From Protonemura montana (lineage: Eukaryota; Arthropoda; Insecta; Plecoptera; Nemouridae), in NCBI GenBank assembly GCA_947568835.1, contig OX387610.1, positions 12,257,001-12,321,000 of the forward strand: DNA of 64,000 nucleotides, read 5' to 3'. Numbering within the stretch: position 1 is the stretch's first letter; each line of letters opens with the position of its first letter. A program made the translations under genes and the position numbers. Positions 45,511 through 57,415 of the stretch are shown here, piece after piece. The notes beneath the pieces are model-generated. The model did no database searches, had not been told where the DNA came from, and was given only the letters and a program-made list of their open reading frames with translations.

Positions 45511-46019
45511 TCGGTCAAACAGCTGAGCCAATTTGGCTTTTGCAGGAAACATTCAAATGTCTCAACTTAGATTCGATGCCATTTTATTTTTACAGATCGG
45601 TTTGACGTTTTTAATTTATAATCATGATTTACTAAATTGCTCATAAAAACTCGAGCATATTAATGATTGAAATTTGCAGATCAAGTCTTTAAAAGTCTTT
45701 AAACTTTAAAGATCCTTTGGAGAAGCGAAAGTACCAAACGAAGCACGAAGGGCTACTACCACTTAATTAAGTTATAAAGAAGAAAGGGAACAACGCTCAT
45801 ATAAAACGCAACTCGCGAAGCCCCATTTATTTAGCCGACATTGTGTGGGTGTAAATGTGTGTGAATATGGATGAAGATAAGATGTTTGAAATCTTATGTA
45901 AACTTACAACACAAACGAGCGAATGAAACACGGTATTGTAAAGTCTCGCAAATACCAGGAAGGTGATTCTGGATATGTTTTTCACTGGAATGGAATGGAA
46001 TGATATCAGACACAATCAC

Positions 46020-46290
46020 ATGATTTTTTCTTGTTTGTTTGTTTGTTTGTATGGTTTTCATTTAGCTTTTTTAGCTATTAAAAAAATAACAATGTTACAT
46101 AATATTTTTCTCTTCGTCCTCTTTAAATTCATCATACAATTTAGTCTTAAATTTACAAACAGTTTTTATATACCTAATTTTCTTTGATAATTTATTATAA
46201 TTACTAGTTCCTTTAGTTAAAACTGTGTTTAATTTAGAAGAGTTAACAAATATATTATTCCTATTCCTAGTATAAAATCGCCTATTTCAT
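46020..46290 (-). mobile_element. 5'-truncated non-LTR retrotransposon 3' end with intact C-terminal frame
   Basis: The minus strand reads RRFYTRNRNNIFVNSSKL, NTVLTKGTSNYNKLSKKI, CKFKTKLYDEF and a TAA at 46097-46095. The TRNRN … YNKL … FK-KL pattern is that of the region after reverse transcriptase in jockey/CR1-type elements. An (ACAA)n tail is present as TTTG repeats at 46028-46048 on the plus strand. Confidence 0.7.
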
Positions 46291-46594
46291 CTCATTACAT
46301 TCCATTCTACTAAGAAAAATTAACAGAATTACCCTCCAGATGCTAGGAAGTCTTCCTTCTTTTCGGAGAGTCCTTACCAGCGACCCTGCAAGCCCCTATC
46401 ACCAAGACAACCCAGACGCCATGCTGTCCTACATGCATTACCAACAAGTTGCTGCAAACGCAGCAAGTGAAGACAATTACCCTCATGACCCCCATTAGCC
46501 AAAACAGCTGACAGTGATGACAGCTGTCAGGTGACGTCATCGGCGGCACGAGCTTCGACAATGACGTCATGGCACGTGTTGCACATCCGTGCGT

Positions 46595-47235
46595 AGTGAG
46601 ACGTCATGGCGGGATGTCTCGGATGGAAGTTAAGCAACACTGCGCTGGGTCAGGTATTGGATGGGTGACCATCATTCACATGACCAGTTCTGTTCGGGAG
46701 AGAGGTTGGAGGGATGAAAGTTAAGCAACACTGCGCTGAGTCAGGTATTGGATGGGTGACCATCATACACATGACCAGTTCTGTTCGGGAGAGAGGTTGG
46801 AGGGATGAAAGTTAATACAGTAACTTCACTTGCCTTGCTTATCAACCTCTCGACAGCATGGAATTGTGTAGGAATCCTGTTGTTCGCGTTGTACCGACCT
46901 TCAGAAGGGACGTTAAGCCGGTGGTCCCCTTGGTGTTCTTCGACAGGAGTAGGCTACGGGCGGCACCGGAGTTTCCCTCCTACCCTCTAGACTAGGCTAG
47001 GTTTATCATCATCCTCATTATCATCCACTCATTTACCGACGCCTTTCACCGATTTTTTAGTTGTACCGTCCTTCGGAAGAGACTTTAAGCCGGTGGTCCC
47101 CTTGGAGCTCTTTGACACCAAGGGGGTGTTCTTTGGCTACGTGCCGGCACCGGAGTTTCCCTCCTCCCTTCTAGACTAGGTTAGGTTAAGCATTATCACC
47201 CACTCATTAACCGACGCCAGTAGACCAGAGCCTTC
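46595..47235 (+). mobile_element. SINE-1, most complete plus-strand copy
   Basis: The start resembles the middle of 5S rRNA: GATGTCTCGGATGGAAGTTAAGC, broken here as TGTCTCGGATGGAAGTTAAG followed by CAACACTGCGCTGGGTCAGG and TATTGGATGGGTGACC. This is the 5S internal control region (A box/IE/C box) with the same spacing as animal 5S genes (45 bases from GAAGTTAAGCA to GGGTGACC). Two 91-bp units are followed by the body (CTTATCAACCTCTCGACAGC, GCGTTGTACCGACCTTCAGA, CTTCGACAGGAGTAGGCTAC, CTAGACTAGGCTAGGTTTAT) and, from ~47060, a second partial body. It looks transcribed from an RNA polymerase III type 1 promoter, as in SINE3-class elements. Confidence 0.85.
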
Positions 47236-48661
47236 AGTGCTACAGGGATTCAAAATAGTTTAGCCACAGTTTAGCGGGAAAATTTACAAAAGTTCTTGCA
47301 CAATTTGGTGTTTTTTTAGAGGCAGGAACAGATTTCATTTGTGTCGATTTCAAAATTGAAAATAAATACTGGTTACTTGATTTTTTTTTCAACATGTCAA
47401 CGTTTTTTCAACCTAAGTCTCCCTCATGCACGTGCTCGATTGTTATTCTCGGCGGTTTCTCGAGTGCACGTCACCATGGCAACGGGTAATCTACAAGATG
47501 GCCGCAATGCGTTGCAACTTGCAGCTGTCCACTTCAAAGCACGGTCCAGTGGACGACTCGTGCCAAGATGCATTTACTGATTGCGTAAAGAGGCAAAGGA
47601 AAGATCTGTTGATGCTGCGTGGAGAGCCACACAGCAGCCATCTTGAATGGGATTAAGCCTTTGACGGACATTTTGGAAGGGGATACACTATTCGGCGGCC
47701 ATCTTTCAAGGGAATAAGTCTTTCGCAAATAAATATTCGAGAAAATTACGTCTTAGCCTCCATGTTGGTATATGAAAAGAGCTTTTTAAAGTATTCAGCA
47801 GCATCGCATATGATGATAAAAAATAACTTATGGACGATAGACACGTAAATACATTTGGTGTGGGGGTGGGGTCCATTTCCGATTGATTTCCTTTTTTGGG
47901 GTGCTTTTATTGGTACATCTATGTTGCGAATGTAAGTTGTTTAACTTAGCTATAGGTACCGAGTTTTAACGACGAATCCCTCGCCTATCCAGGTTGCTGA
48001 ATCGTGCAATCTGACTGCCTATATCCTGATCCAGGCAGCCACGAGCAGATTCTTGCCATCCATTAGGCCGGGCAACGCGTACAGCGAGTACAAGAAGCCG
48101 ACATAGAGGTCGTTGCAATCTTCAATCTTCAATCTGTGCTCTACACTCGAGACGCTTGTTGGGTTTGGCGACACGCAACGGTCATTTGGCGAACCCTTTG
48201 ACGTTTATCGGCGAGGGACAAAGCGACAGATCGGGTTTCCGCTGTCATGGGTGGCGATCGCAGGGCCAGCCGGTGGGTGACGTCAAGTCACGACAAATCA
48301 CGGACAATCTTGCAAAGAATCTCTCAAATTTCGCTAATAATTTTACCAATTTGTAACCTAAGGAAGCCAGAAAAGATTTCTCCTGCATTTAGGTAGGTAT
48401 CCAAACCTGAAAGTTAGGTTACCCGAGCAGCAAAGTTGAATGGAGGGCGATGCAGAGTATATATATTTTTTTAATTATTAACTCTCTGTTGGACTCCGTT
48501 TTGAAGCGACTCGCTTGTACCTACACGAGTAATGAGCTATTGAGGGTTACTAATTAAACGCCCTCGCGTACAAACTATGGGGCTGTGACTTTAACTAAAA
48601 TTCATTTTCATCTATTGAAGTTCGACGGTAGTGAGATGAAATCTGCTGAAGGCTTCCCACC
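47236..48661. other. Intergenic DNA with several YY1-like words
   Basis: Words such as CAAGATGGCCGCAATG (47497), AGCAGCCATCTTGAATGG (47632) and CGGCGGCCATCTTTCAAGG (47694) recur in both orientations. No exon is supported. The open frame at 48156-48356 has no recognised features. Confidence 0.4.
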
Positions 48662-49172
48662 CTGCGATTGATTGATTATTGGTGTTTAGCGACGCACTGT
48701 TTTGACATCTGGCCATGCGGCACTGGTCTAATTGCGTCGGTGAATGAGTGGATGATGATGAGGATGAGGATGATGATTAAACTAACCTAGCCTAGAAGGG
48801 AGGAGGGAAAACCCAGTGCCGGCACGTAGTCTACTCCTGTCGAAGAGCACCACCGGCTTAACGTCCCTTCCGAAGGACAGGTACAACAGGATTCCTCCAC
48901 AAATCCATGCTGTCGAGAGGTTGATGAGCAAGGCGAGTGAAGTTGCTGTACTAACTTTCATCCCTCCAACCTCTCTCCCAAACAGAACTGGTCATGTGTA
49001 TGATGGTCACCCATCCAATACCTGACCCAGCGCTGTGTTGCTTAACTTTCATCCCTCCAACCTCTCTCCCGAACAGAACTGGTCATGTGTATGATGGTCA
49101 CCCATCCAATACCTGACCCAGCGCTGTGTTGCTTAACTTTCATCCCTCCAACCTCTCTCCCGAACCTACCCA
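48662..49172 (-). mobile_element. SINE-1, complete minus-strand copy with tail
   Basis: In element orientation it ends TCAAAACAGTGCGTCGCTAA, ACACCAATAATCAATCAATC, giving the 3' end and an (AATC)n-type tail. The body and two 91-bp 5S-like units follow (plus strand 48970-49172: CTGACCCAGCGCTGTGTTGC twice). This copy defines both ends of the family. Confidence 0.85.
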
Positions 49173-49189
49173 ACAATGCGAAGCTGAAA

Positions 49190-49265
49190 TCTGAGTGCCC
49201 GGAAAGCTCAGTTGGTAGAGCACTACGGGTGGTCCTTGGTTCGTATCCCGGTTGCACATTTCTTC
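49190..49265 (+). repeat. tRNA-like sequence joined to the SINE-1 copy
   Basis: GGAAAGCTCAGTTGGTAGAG (A box) and CCTTGGTTCGTATCCCGG (B box) have the correct spacing for a tRNA, but the acceptor stem pairs poorly. A related B-box fragment occurs at 61175-61200 (CTGGTTCCTATCCCGGTTCG). It is most likely the head of another SINE, not a working tRNA. Confidence 0.5.
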
Positions 49266-50410
49266 ACCTTAGCGCTCGCTTGTTTCAACTCCTGTGTCGA
49301 AACACCGGAAAAGACTAGAAAAAAAATAGTTTTGCAAATAAACTCTCAAAAATTGGCTCATAGTATTTTTTTTTACTAAACTCACGTTTTGGAAACATTC
49401 AATGGACGCCTCACAGCTTGGACAAACGCGACAACAGCCAACGTCGTTCATGAACCCGAGAGGCGGTTGTAAAATCCAGACAAGTGCTCGCAATCACGCC
49501 GCCAAAGAAAAAAAACACTCAACAACCACAATAAGAAACAAGAAAATTGAACCGAACATAAGATTTACAAGAAGATAGAAGATATAAGACAGATGCAAGA
49601 AACAGTTGACAGTTCGAGCTGTTTATTCTTCTCCTGCATACAGTTAGTTTTATAAAACAAACTGCACCGATTTGGATAACTATCTGCTGTTTTTCATTGT
49701 CACAGCTTTCCTGAAAAATACAGAAAAACTGCAAATAAACGAGGCTTTGGTTTACATGAAAACATAAATAGATAAATAATTAAAATAAATAAAATAATTA
49801 AAATAATTTCATGCAAGATACAGGGATGAGAACATTAAAAAACCGTTGGGGTAAGAATGAAATGTTGAACAAGCTCAATATCTCTACACTGGTCTGTACA
49901 CTGGCAGCCGCCAGGCACCAGGTTCGATTCCCCGCGCGTCTCCTTCGAAGGAAGCGGACGTCATCATGTGCACCGTGTTTGTTTTTGGGCCACCAGGAAT
50001 TTCCCCCAAAAAAATTGATTGGTTTCCAATCTTCGCTTCGAAATGCATCGTCACTGCCCTCGTGAAACACCCGATCGAGCCGCTACCCGATCAGTGGTTT
50101 GTTTTTTTGCCAGCAGGCGTGCCAACCTCGGGAAGTCTGAGCTTTTGACAGCATCAGACTTCTGGGGACAAAAAGATCGAAATTGATTTGAAAACCAATG
50201 GTCCGTGACGTGGCTAGGCAGACATCGCCTGGCGGGGATAGGGGGAACTAATTCTTATGAACTTCTCGTTGCCCTCGTGAAGAATTTGCATCTTAGATCT
50301 AAAGGTACGTCTCAGCAAGTTTCCAAACTCTTGACCATTTTATCAAGGCCTATTTACCCTTGGGTTTGACTGAATTCACTCATATGTAATCCCCAAAGTC
50401 CTTCAATTGA
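49266..50410. other. Intergenic DNA, nothing recognised
   Basis: Short open frames on both strands and simple AT-rich repeats near 49760-49810 (AAATAAATAAAATAATTAAA-like). No gene is supported. Confidence 0.4.
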
Positions 50411-50414
50411 TTGG

Positions 50415-50985
50415 CTGATTAGATTAGTGGGGTTTAACGATGCACTGTTTTGACAGAGGGCTATGTGGCACTGGTCTAATGGCGTCGGTGAATGGGTATG
50501 TGATGATTCGAACAGAGCGAATGAAGTCTTTCAACCTTCCAACCTCTCTCCCGAACAGAACTGGTCATGTATATGATAGACACCCATCTAATACCTGACC
50601 CAGCGCAGTGTTGCTTAACTTTCATCCCTCCAACCTCTCTCCCGAACATAACTGGTCATGTGTATGATGGTCAACCAACCAATACCTGACCCAGCGCAGT
50701 GTTGCTTAATTTTTATCCCTCCAACCTATCTCCCGAACGGAACTGGTCATGTGTATGATGGTAAACCAACCAATGCCTGACCCAGCGCAGTGTTGCTTAA
50801 CTTTCATCCCTCCAACCTCTCTCCTGAATAGAACTGATCATGTGTATGATGGTCATCCATCCAATACCTGACCCAGCGCAGTGTTGCTTAACTTTCATCC
50901 CTCCGACCTCTCTTCCGAACAGAACTGGTCATGTGTATGATGGTCACCCATTCAATACTTGACCCAGCGCAGTGTTGTTCTTATG
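50415..50985 (-). mobile_element. SINE-1 copy with about five 91-bp units
   Basis: Element tail words (GGGGTTTAACGATGCACTGT, TTTTGACAGAGG, GCACTGGTCTAATGGCGTCG) are at 50435-50500. Most of the body is deleted. Five units then repeat the plus-strand words ACCTGACCCAGCGCAGTGTT and GCTTAACTTTCATCCCTCCA. Confidence 0.85.
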
Positions 50986-51114
50986 AGAATCAACGTTTCC
51001 AACACGCCAAACCGTTCGGTAAAGTCCTTCAAGACAGATCCAGCCTATGGTAATCGACACCTCGTCACATTCTTTGCACTCGAATCAAAAGACTTGCGAC
51101 TTAAGCCCGGCATG
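50986..51114 (+). CDS. Possible exon next to the SINE-1 array
   Basis: An open frame reads NVSNTPNRSVKSFKTDPAYG, NRHLVTFFALESKDLRLKPG, ending M at a consensus donor GTGAGT (51115). The composition is protein-like, but no acceptor is clear and no homology is recognised. The open frame that continues to 51378 runs past the donor and has no further support. Confidence 0.2.
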
Positions 51115-52255
51115 GTGAGTCCGTGCAAAGCCCACATAACCATTAAATGTACTGCTCGCTCTTGGTCATTTGTTTTTCTCTTAAATCTCAAACTTGTTTC
51201 AAATTACCGGGCTTTTGTCGGGTGTGAATGTAGCGTAATTCCTCGTGGTTGCTCGCCTCCGTCGTTTGGTGAACATGGAATTCCTGGAGTAAATCCGTTG
51301 AGCGGTTTGAAATGTCTTAGTGGGAAGGCGCACTGGAAACTGCCACGAACTGGTCGTCGTAATGCCATGGGACCGTGAGGCAATCCCACTTCTCATCCAG
51401 AATGCCTGACTGGGACTCGAACTGGTACACGGGGATTACATAGATGAGTGGTATTCCCCACGAGGGAGAATCGAAGAGGGTACCGTTCAGTGACCATCCA
51501 GCTCGATTTGAGTTGTAGATTAGTGTATTTCCTTATTGATTGTTATTCCGAAAGAGTTGCCCCCTCAATGCATCTTTCGTCTCGGCGAATTTCAACCTTA
51601 AAATGGGTCTGAACATTTTGATGAACATTTTTGTAAATCTCTATTTGAAGAAATACCATGGACCGGTTATTAAATAAAATAAATATTTATGAATATCAAA
51701 TTTAACTAAACAAGTAAACATAGACATACATTTTTTTTAAAGAAAGTGAATTTTATCCAGATAGATTGAATAAATCGAGTATTTACTTTGCTCGCTTTGC
51801 ATTTCCAATTAAGTGCACTTTAAGTGACCTGAAAGATAATTTTTACTTCTTTTCGACTCTTGTACTACTAGAAAAAATGAAAGGAAGAAAAGCCTCTTAA
51901 GACTCGAAGTCAGCAATTAGAAATTGTTGTAAATATTACACGAACTCAATACCACTATAAATATTTTACAAATTCCAAAACAAATACCACCTCCCCCTCA
52001 GCCCCTCACCCCCTCACCCCCTGACCACCTCACCCCTTTACGTTATCTTTTTGTTAAGCACTTAAAGCTGTAAGCTTGGTAATAAAACTATCGCCATGAC
52101 AACACTCGTAAACACTTCATTATCTCGGCATCGGCGCAGAGTGTCGAGATCAGACGGACGGCGTTGATTGCGTCGTTAAAAAACACAAAAACAATAGACT
52201 GCGCACTTTCAGTCAATGCCTAATGCCAGACTAATGCCTGCCAGGCAGGTGAGAG
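51115..52255. other. Intergenic DNA, nothing recognised
   Basis: Includes a C-rich stretch of CCCCTCACC repeats at 52000-52035 and a SINE-1 type tail word (TTGATTGCGTCGTTAAAAAAC) near 52163. Confidence 0.4.
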
Positions 52256-52261
52256 TGAACC

Positions 52262-53180
52262 CGACGCTGGCACACACTCTGCTCCTGTCCAACAGCACCG
52301 AGGACCGGCCACTGCTTAGCCCTGTCCCTTTGACACACTGTGTTGGCTGCTCCTGTTCAACAGCACCAAGAACCGGCCACCGCTTAGCCTTGTCACTTTG
52401 ATACACTGTGTTGGCTGCTCCTGTCCAACAGCACCGAGGACCGGCCACTGCTTAGCCCTGTCCCTTTGACACACTGTGTTGGCTGCACCTGTCCAACAGC
52501 ACCAAGGACCGGCCACTGCTAAGCCCTGTCCCTTTGACACACTGTGTTGGCTGCTCCTGTCCAACAGCACCGAGGACCGGCCACTGCTTAGCCCTGTCCC
52601 TTTGACACACTGTGTTGGCTGCTCCTGTTCAACAGCACCAAGAACCGGCCACCGCTTAGCCTTGTCACTTTGATACACTGTGTTGGCTGCTCCTGTCCAA
52701 CAGCACCGAGGACCGGCCACTGCTTAGCCCTGTCCCTTTGACACACTGTGTTGGCTGCACCTGTCCAACAGCACCAAGGACCGGCCACTGCTTAGCCCTG
52801 TCCCTTTGACACACTGTGTTGGCTGCTCCTGTCCAACAGCACCAAGGACCGGCCACCGCTTAGCCTTGTCCCTTTGACACACTGTTTTGGCTGCTCCTGT
52901 CCAACAGCACCAAGGACCGGCCACCGCTTAGCCTTGTCCCTTTGACACACTGTGTTGGCTGCTTCTGTCCAACAGCACCAAGGACCGGCCACCGCTTAGC
53001 CTTGTCCCTTTGCTGTGTTGGCTGCTCCTGTCCAACAGCACCAAGGACCGGCCACCGCTTAGCCTTGTCACTTTGACACACTGTTTTGGCTGCTTCTGTC
53101 CAACAGCACCAAGGACCGGTCACCGCTTAGCCTTGTCACTTTGACACACTGTGTTGGCTGCTCCTGTCCAACAGCATCAA
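52262..53180. repeat. 68-bp minisatellite, about 13 copies
   Basis: The unit contains CCACTGCTTAGCCCTGTCCC, TTTGACACACTGTGTTGGCT and GCTCCTGTCCAACAGCACC. Two variants alternate (CACTGC/CACCGC; AAGAACCGG/GAGGACCGG/AAGGACCGG). One unit at ~53010 lacks GACACACT. Three units make 204 bp, a multiple of 3, so all six frames show repetitive long open frames; these are not genes. Confidence 0.95.
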
Positions 53181-53640
53181 GGCATACATCCTGCCCTGCC
53201 AGGGAGCCGAAGATAAACCCGGTGCCGATTTAACAAGTGAGCGTGCGGCGGTTGGTAATGATACACCGCCACCTTGATACCTGCGCCGCACGCCGTCTGC
53301 GACCGTGTAATGGAAGGCAGTGACCGCACGGACAGCAATCAAGAAGGATCAGGTGGAACCGCAAATTGTCTGCAATCTCGCCAGTCCTTTGTTTTTTCAT
53401 GCCGTGTATATAATGATATGGGAGTGTCGTCATGAGCGCACTTTGCAAGGTAATTACTCGCTGTGCAGTGGTACAGGTTGTCGACCAAATAGCCGCGGTT
53501 TTTGTCGACCCTGCTGCAGGTATACAGTGGCTCTGGCGGTTGATTTCAACAAGGCTTACTTGTTTCAAATCGGTTGAGAGCTTGTTTTTCTGTAGTCCGT
53601 TAAGATGTTAACAGTCTGTTAATTTTATAATGATTGTTGG
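53181..53640. other. Spacer after the minisatellite
   Basis: Unique-looking sequence with mixed open frames on both strands (53230-53568 minus, 53320-53577 plus). I cannot support either. Confidence 0.35.
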
Positions 53641-53644
53641 GGTT

Positions 53645-53925
53645 TGACCAGTGGTTTAACAGTTTTGAAAACAGGCCGTGTGGCGCTGGTCTAATGGCGT
53701 CGGTGAATGAGTGGATGATGATGATCCTAACCTAGAATGGAGGAGGGGAAACCCGATGCCGGCACGTTGCTAGTTGAATAGCACCAAGGGAACCACCGAC
53801 TTAACGTCCCTTCCGAAGGACGGTACAACGCGAACAACAGGATTCCTCCACAAATCCATGCTGTCGAGAGGTTGATAAGCAAGGCGAGTGAAGTTGCTGT
53901 ACTAACTTTTATCCCGAACATTCCG
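53645..53925 (-). mobile_element. SINE-1 copy, body and tail only
   Basis: Minus orientation: GTGTGGCGCTGGTCTAATGG, GAATGAGTGGATGATGATGA, CACCGACTTAACGTCCCTTC, CCATGCTGTCGAGAGGTTGA. It stops at ACTAACTTTTATCCCGAACA where the 5S-like units would begin, i.e. truncated at its 5' end. Confidence 0.85.
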
Positions 53926-53988
53926 TCAAATTGTTATTACCTCTAAGGCAACAGCCAATCAGAAGATTGTTTTATTTGTTAACCTTAG

Positions 53989-55108
53989 TTAAACTATAAG
54001 TTGGATCTCTAGCTCACAGAAACATCTGAATTTCACTGCATGTGATTGGAAGTCGTCATGGCAACAGTTTCAACAAAATGTTTAACTATAAGTTGGATCT
54101 CTAGCTCACAGAAACATCTGAATTTCACTGCATTTGATTGGAAGTCGTCATGGCAACAGTTTCAAAAAACACTTCAACTAGAATTGAAGTGAGATTGTGG
54201 TAAAACCGAACTGAAGACCTGCCCTTTGACTCAAGATTGATATTTTCTAAATCACACATTCACTCATTTGAAGTTCCAACACTTTCAATAAAATTCTCAT
54301 GAAATCTGACACGAAACTATTTCTTACCGTTAGTACATTTCCAAGTAAATTGCAGAAATGCGTACAATGGAAAAAATGTCTAATTTTTATGGTCTCTAAT
54401 AGGTAACCACCTTTCCAATATCGATGGGGACCGGGGTTTGAGTTCCCGATTTTGTCCGTTTCAGAGGGTATAGCAGTGTTCATGGTAATAAAATGCTTGA
54501 TATGATAGTTGCCGCCACAAAACAGAAGAAAGATACCCATTGTTGTCCATCAATTCCCTCGATGTCTTCGCGGTCTAAAAGAAGCTGTTTTATTGATGCC
54601 GGAGAGCTGTGGTTACCACCCACCGCCTTCTTATTGTGTCTCAAGAGGTTCGCTGAAAGATAGACTGCGCCGGCGCCTACAGATCAATCGAGACGACGGC
54701 GTCCTCCTTTCCATGTTCCGACCGGTAAATCGGCGTTCCAGGTAGTTCTTGTTTCAATTGTAACAGCTGGCTGCTTTATTCTATGGACGTGCATTATCCT
54801 TTGAAACTCTCAAAATTGTGTTCCCAATCAAACCCCGATCCACCTTTTGCGAGTGTTGCTGTAACCATTTACACTTTAGAGGCAATAATGTCTGGTTTTA
54901 CCAAAATCTCGCCTCCTAGTTGAAGTGTTAGTTGAAACTGTTGCCATGACGACTTCCAATCACATGCAGTGAAATTCAGATGTTTCTGTGAGCTAGAGAT
55001 CCAACTTATAGTTCAACATTTTGTTGAAACTGTTGCCATGACGACTTCCAATCACATGCAGTGAAATTCAGATGTTTCTGTGAGCTAGAGATCCAATTTA
55101 TAGTTTAA
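53989..55108. mobile_element. Element IR-3 with tandemly duplicated inverted arms
   Basis: Each arm is a direct pair of ~91-bp units. Left arm units start at 53992 and 54083 (AACTATAAGTTGGATCTCTA, GCTCACAGAAACATCTGAAT). The right arm units, inverted, lie at 54931 and 55023 (GTTGAAACTGTTGCCATGAC). Arms of about 190 bp enclose ~735 bp that includes tRNA-like remnants (ATCGATGGGGACCGGGGTTT at 54421 and CAAACCCCGATCCACC at 54831). No transposase is present. Confidence 0.75.
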
Positions 55109-57310
55109 AATTGTGGTATTTAATGAGAATGACAGATATTCAAGGAGTAGAACCAAGAGGCTGTGAATTCCAGGGATTTTGTATTGCATTGACATCCATT
55201 AAAACTTGGGTAAATTGAATTTCACGTTGAATACGTTTTATTTTGGTATTTTTGATTGGATACGTATCCTCTACAGGATAATAGCATTGAGTTTATAATT
55301 TTGTGGTATTGTCTGGTATCCTTCTCTTTTCCTCAATCAATGTCCTTGGCGTGTCCTCCTGAATGCCACCTAGTAGCTTCGGTTACGTTAGCTCGGGTTT
55401 CTTCCCTAATTTGCCGGGTAATATTGTCAACCGTATATGTCCCCTTTTCAGGTCGCGCTAACCCAGGCTCGAACTGGGTCACCCAGTTCCTTGTGTCAAT
55501 CTCCCCTAGCAACGAATAACCGGCGTCTATAACCTCCCGTTGGCATGGCGATTGTCGTTCATAATGACACAAGGGAGGTAAAACTCACCGAAATCTTCGC
55601 GAAGTCTTAATAGACCGACCTTTGGCAACCACTTTGTGAAGGATGTACGAGCTTTGGGTCTATAATTTGTTTCGGTTCTTTCTGGGAGCTATTGCCATGA
55701 GCTCAGTTGTTCCATCCTTTTAGATCTTCATCCGTCGTTAGTTAACATATCTTTCTCTGATATTTTTTTTATATCTTATTTCTTTTTCACCGATTTCATA
55801 TTATATCTGCCCACTTTTCCCCAAACATCTTCTCTGTGTTTATGTATATCTTTTTTTCTTTTAGTCCGTTTCTGTATCCCATCTTCCTGACGGATATTCT
55901 AATTGTTGACGCACAAGTGCTGCTGGGTATACCTTTTATTTTGCCTTTGTCTAGAGCATTTGTACGCCTTTGTATTTTAGTACATATCCCAATTTTATTT
56001 GATCATCTTTCTACTCTTAACCCTTAACCCTTTACACAAACAACGTTCAATACTACACTTATATAATGCAATATTTTGCTTTAGTGTTAGCCTAGCCTGT
56101 CTAGCCTAGCCTATCAAGTCATTCTAGCTCCACACCTTACAGAGAGGTTGGGATTTGCGCTTGGAAGAAGATGACGAACCTGCCTCGCAGTATTTTTTTA
56201 TGTTGTGAATATTTGAACGCTAAAATATTTCACTCTTGACCAGAATCTTTTGCAATACCAGCCTCAGGGAATGGCAATAATTCCCAGAACACAATTGCCT
56301 TCTGTTTTTCTGACACTGTATAACCATACACATTTGCTCACAATACTGGCGATACTGGATGAGCGAAGCGAAGACTCAAGTTGATTGACGGGAAAAAAAA
56401 AGGTTATTTGTATGTGTATTTGTTTGAATTGTGCCGGCCAAACGGCTGGTCCGATTCGGATGACATTTGCAGGACACCTTCACTTACCTTTGTTACAATT
56501 TTCAAATTAATTTGCTCGGTAGTTTTGTTTTAAATCAATTGATTAACGAACGAATCCGCTGCGTACGCAGCAGATTTGAGAGACATGAGTATGGTATATG
56601 AGTGCCCAGGAAACCTGTAAATAAACGAATCTACGCTTCGAATGCTAATCTCAACGATTGGTATACAAGTTTCGATATTTTGTAACTGAAGAGGTTATGG
56701 AAAAAGAACGGCTACAAGCGCAATTGAGTGATCACCACCATTACCACGTGTCGGAGGCTGTAGAACGTTCAACATTAAACTCTGGCTATACCAATAAACT
56801 CAACGCTAGTAAGTATTTATCAATTTAGACCAATTTTTCTCTACAACTGCAAAGAGTGTAACACAACCATAAAAGGTGCTTCTCTCTACCCTATGTACAC
56901 CATGCAAACAAGGCACCATAGCATTCAGTTAGCTAGCAAATCGCCCCACCCCTGGGCTGGCACGTGCCCACCCCTCTGTCGCTTTACCGTGAGAGTCTTC
57001 GGCACGAACCCTCTCATGGCCGGCACCCCTATGTGGAGGGGAGGGGGAGCAATGACGTCAAGTTGCCAGAACTTGGCGTGGCTTGCTGGAAACACATCGA
57101 ACGAGATGCTCTTTTTACAAACCAACTGTCATTTGATGGCTTGTTTATTTGTTTGTTTATTGTTAGTAGCTTTAAAAAGGTCAGGCACATCATAATTAAT
57201 ATTATAAACTCGACACGGCATATATCAAACCCTGTTGACCCTCATACTGGTTGAATTTTATCTATATTTTGTTTATTTTCTCCAACAAAGTTGAAGGTTT
57301 GTTTTAAAAA
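55109..57310. other. Intergenic DNA with TR-1 flank remnants
   Basis: About 55120-55260 is similar to 24310-24450 (GAGAATGACAGATATTCAAG, GAGTAGAACCAAGAGGCTGT), i.e. an internal part of a larger TR-1 composite. About 56355-56560 resembles the 45480-45570 region (GCGAAGCGAAG, GCCAAACGGCTGGTCCGATT). No gene is supported. Confidence 0.45.
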
Positions 57311-57311
57311 A

Positions 57312-57415
57312 ACAACAGATCCGGTGACACTGGTTTAGTGGCATACCTGTTACAGTGGTGATGATGAAGCTTGTCTGGCCTAGAAGGAATTAGCCGGTGC
57401 CGACATAGAAGAAGC
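57312..57415 (-). repeat. SINE-1 body fragment
   Basis: GACACTGGTTTAGTGGCATA, GTGATGATGAAGCTTGTCTG and AGCCGGTGCCGACATAGAAG match the minus-strand body, strongly decayed. Confidence 0.5.

Noticed and set aside
49190..49265. Functional tRNA gene
   Set aside because: A and B boxes are present but the acceptor stem pairs poorly and a related fragment recurs nearby; a SINE head is more likely.
52209..53123. Long repetitive minus- and plus-strand open frames (e.g. 134 codons at 52316-52720)
   Set aside because: They come from a 68-bp tandem repeat without stops; units and frames shift together and there are no start or splice signals.
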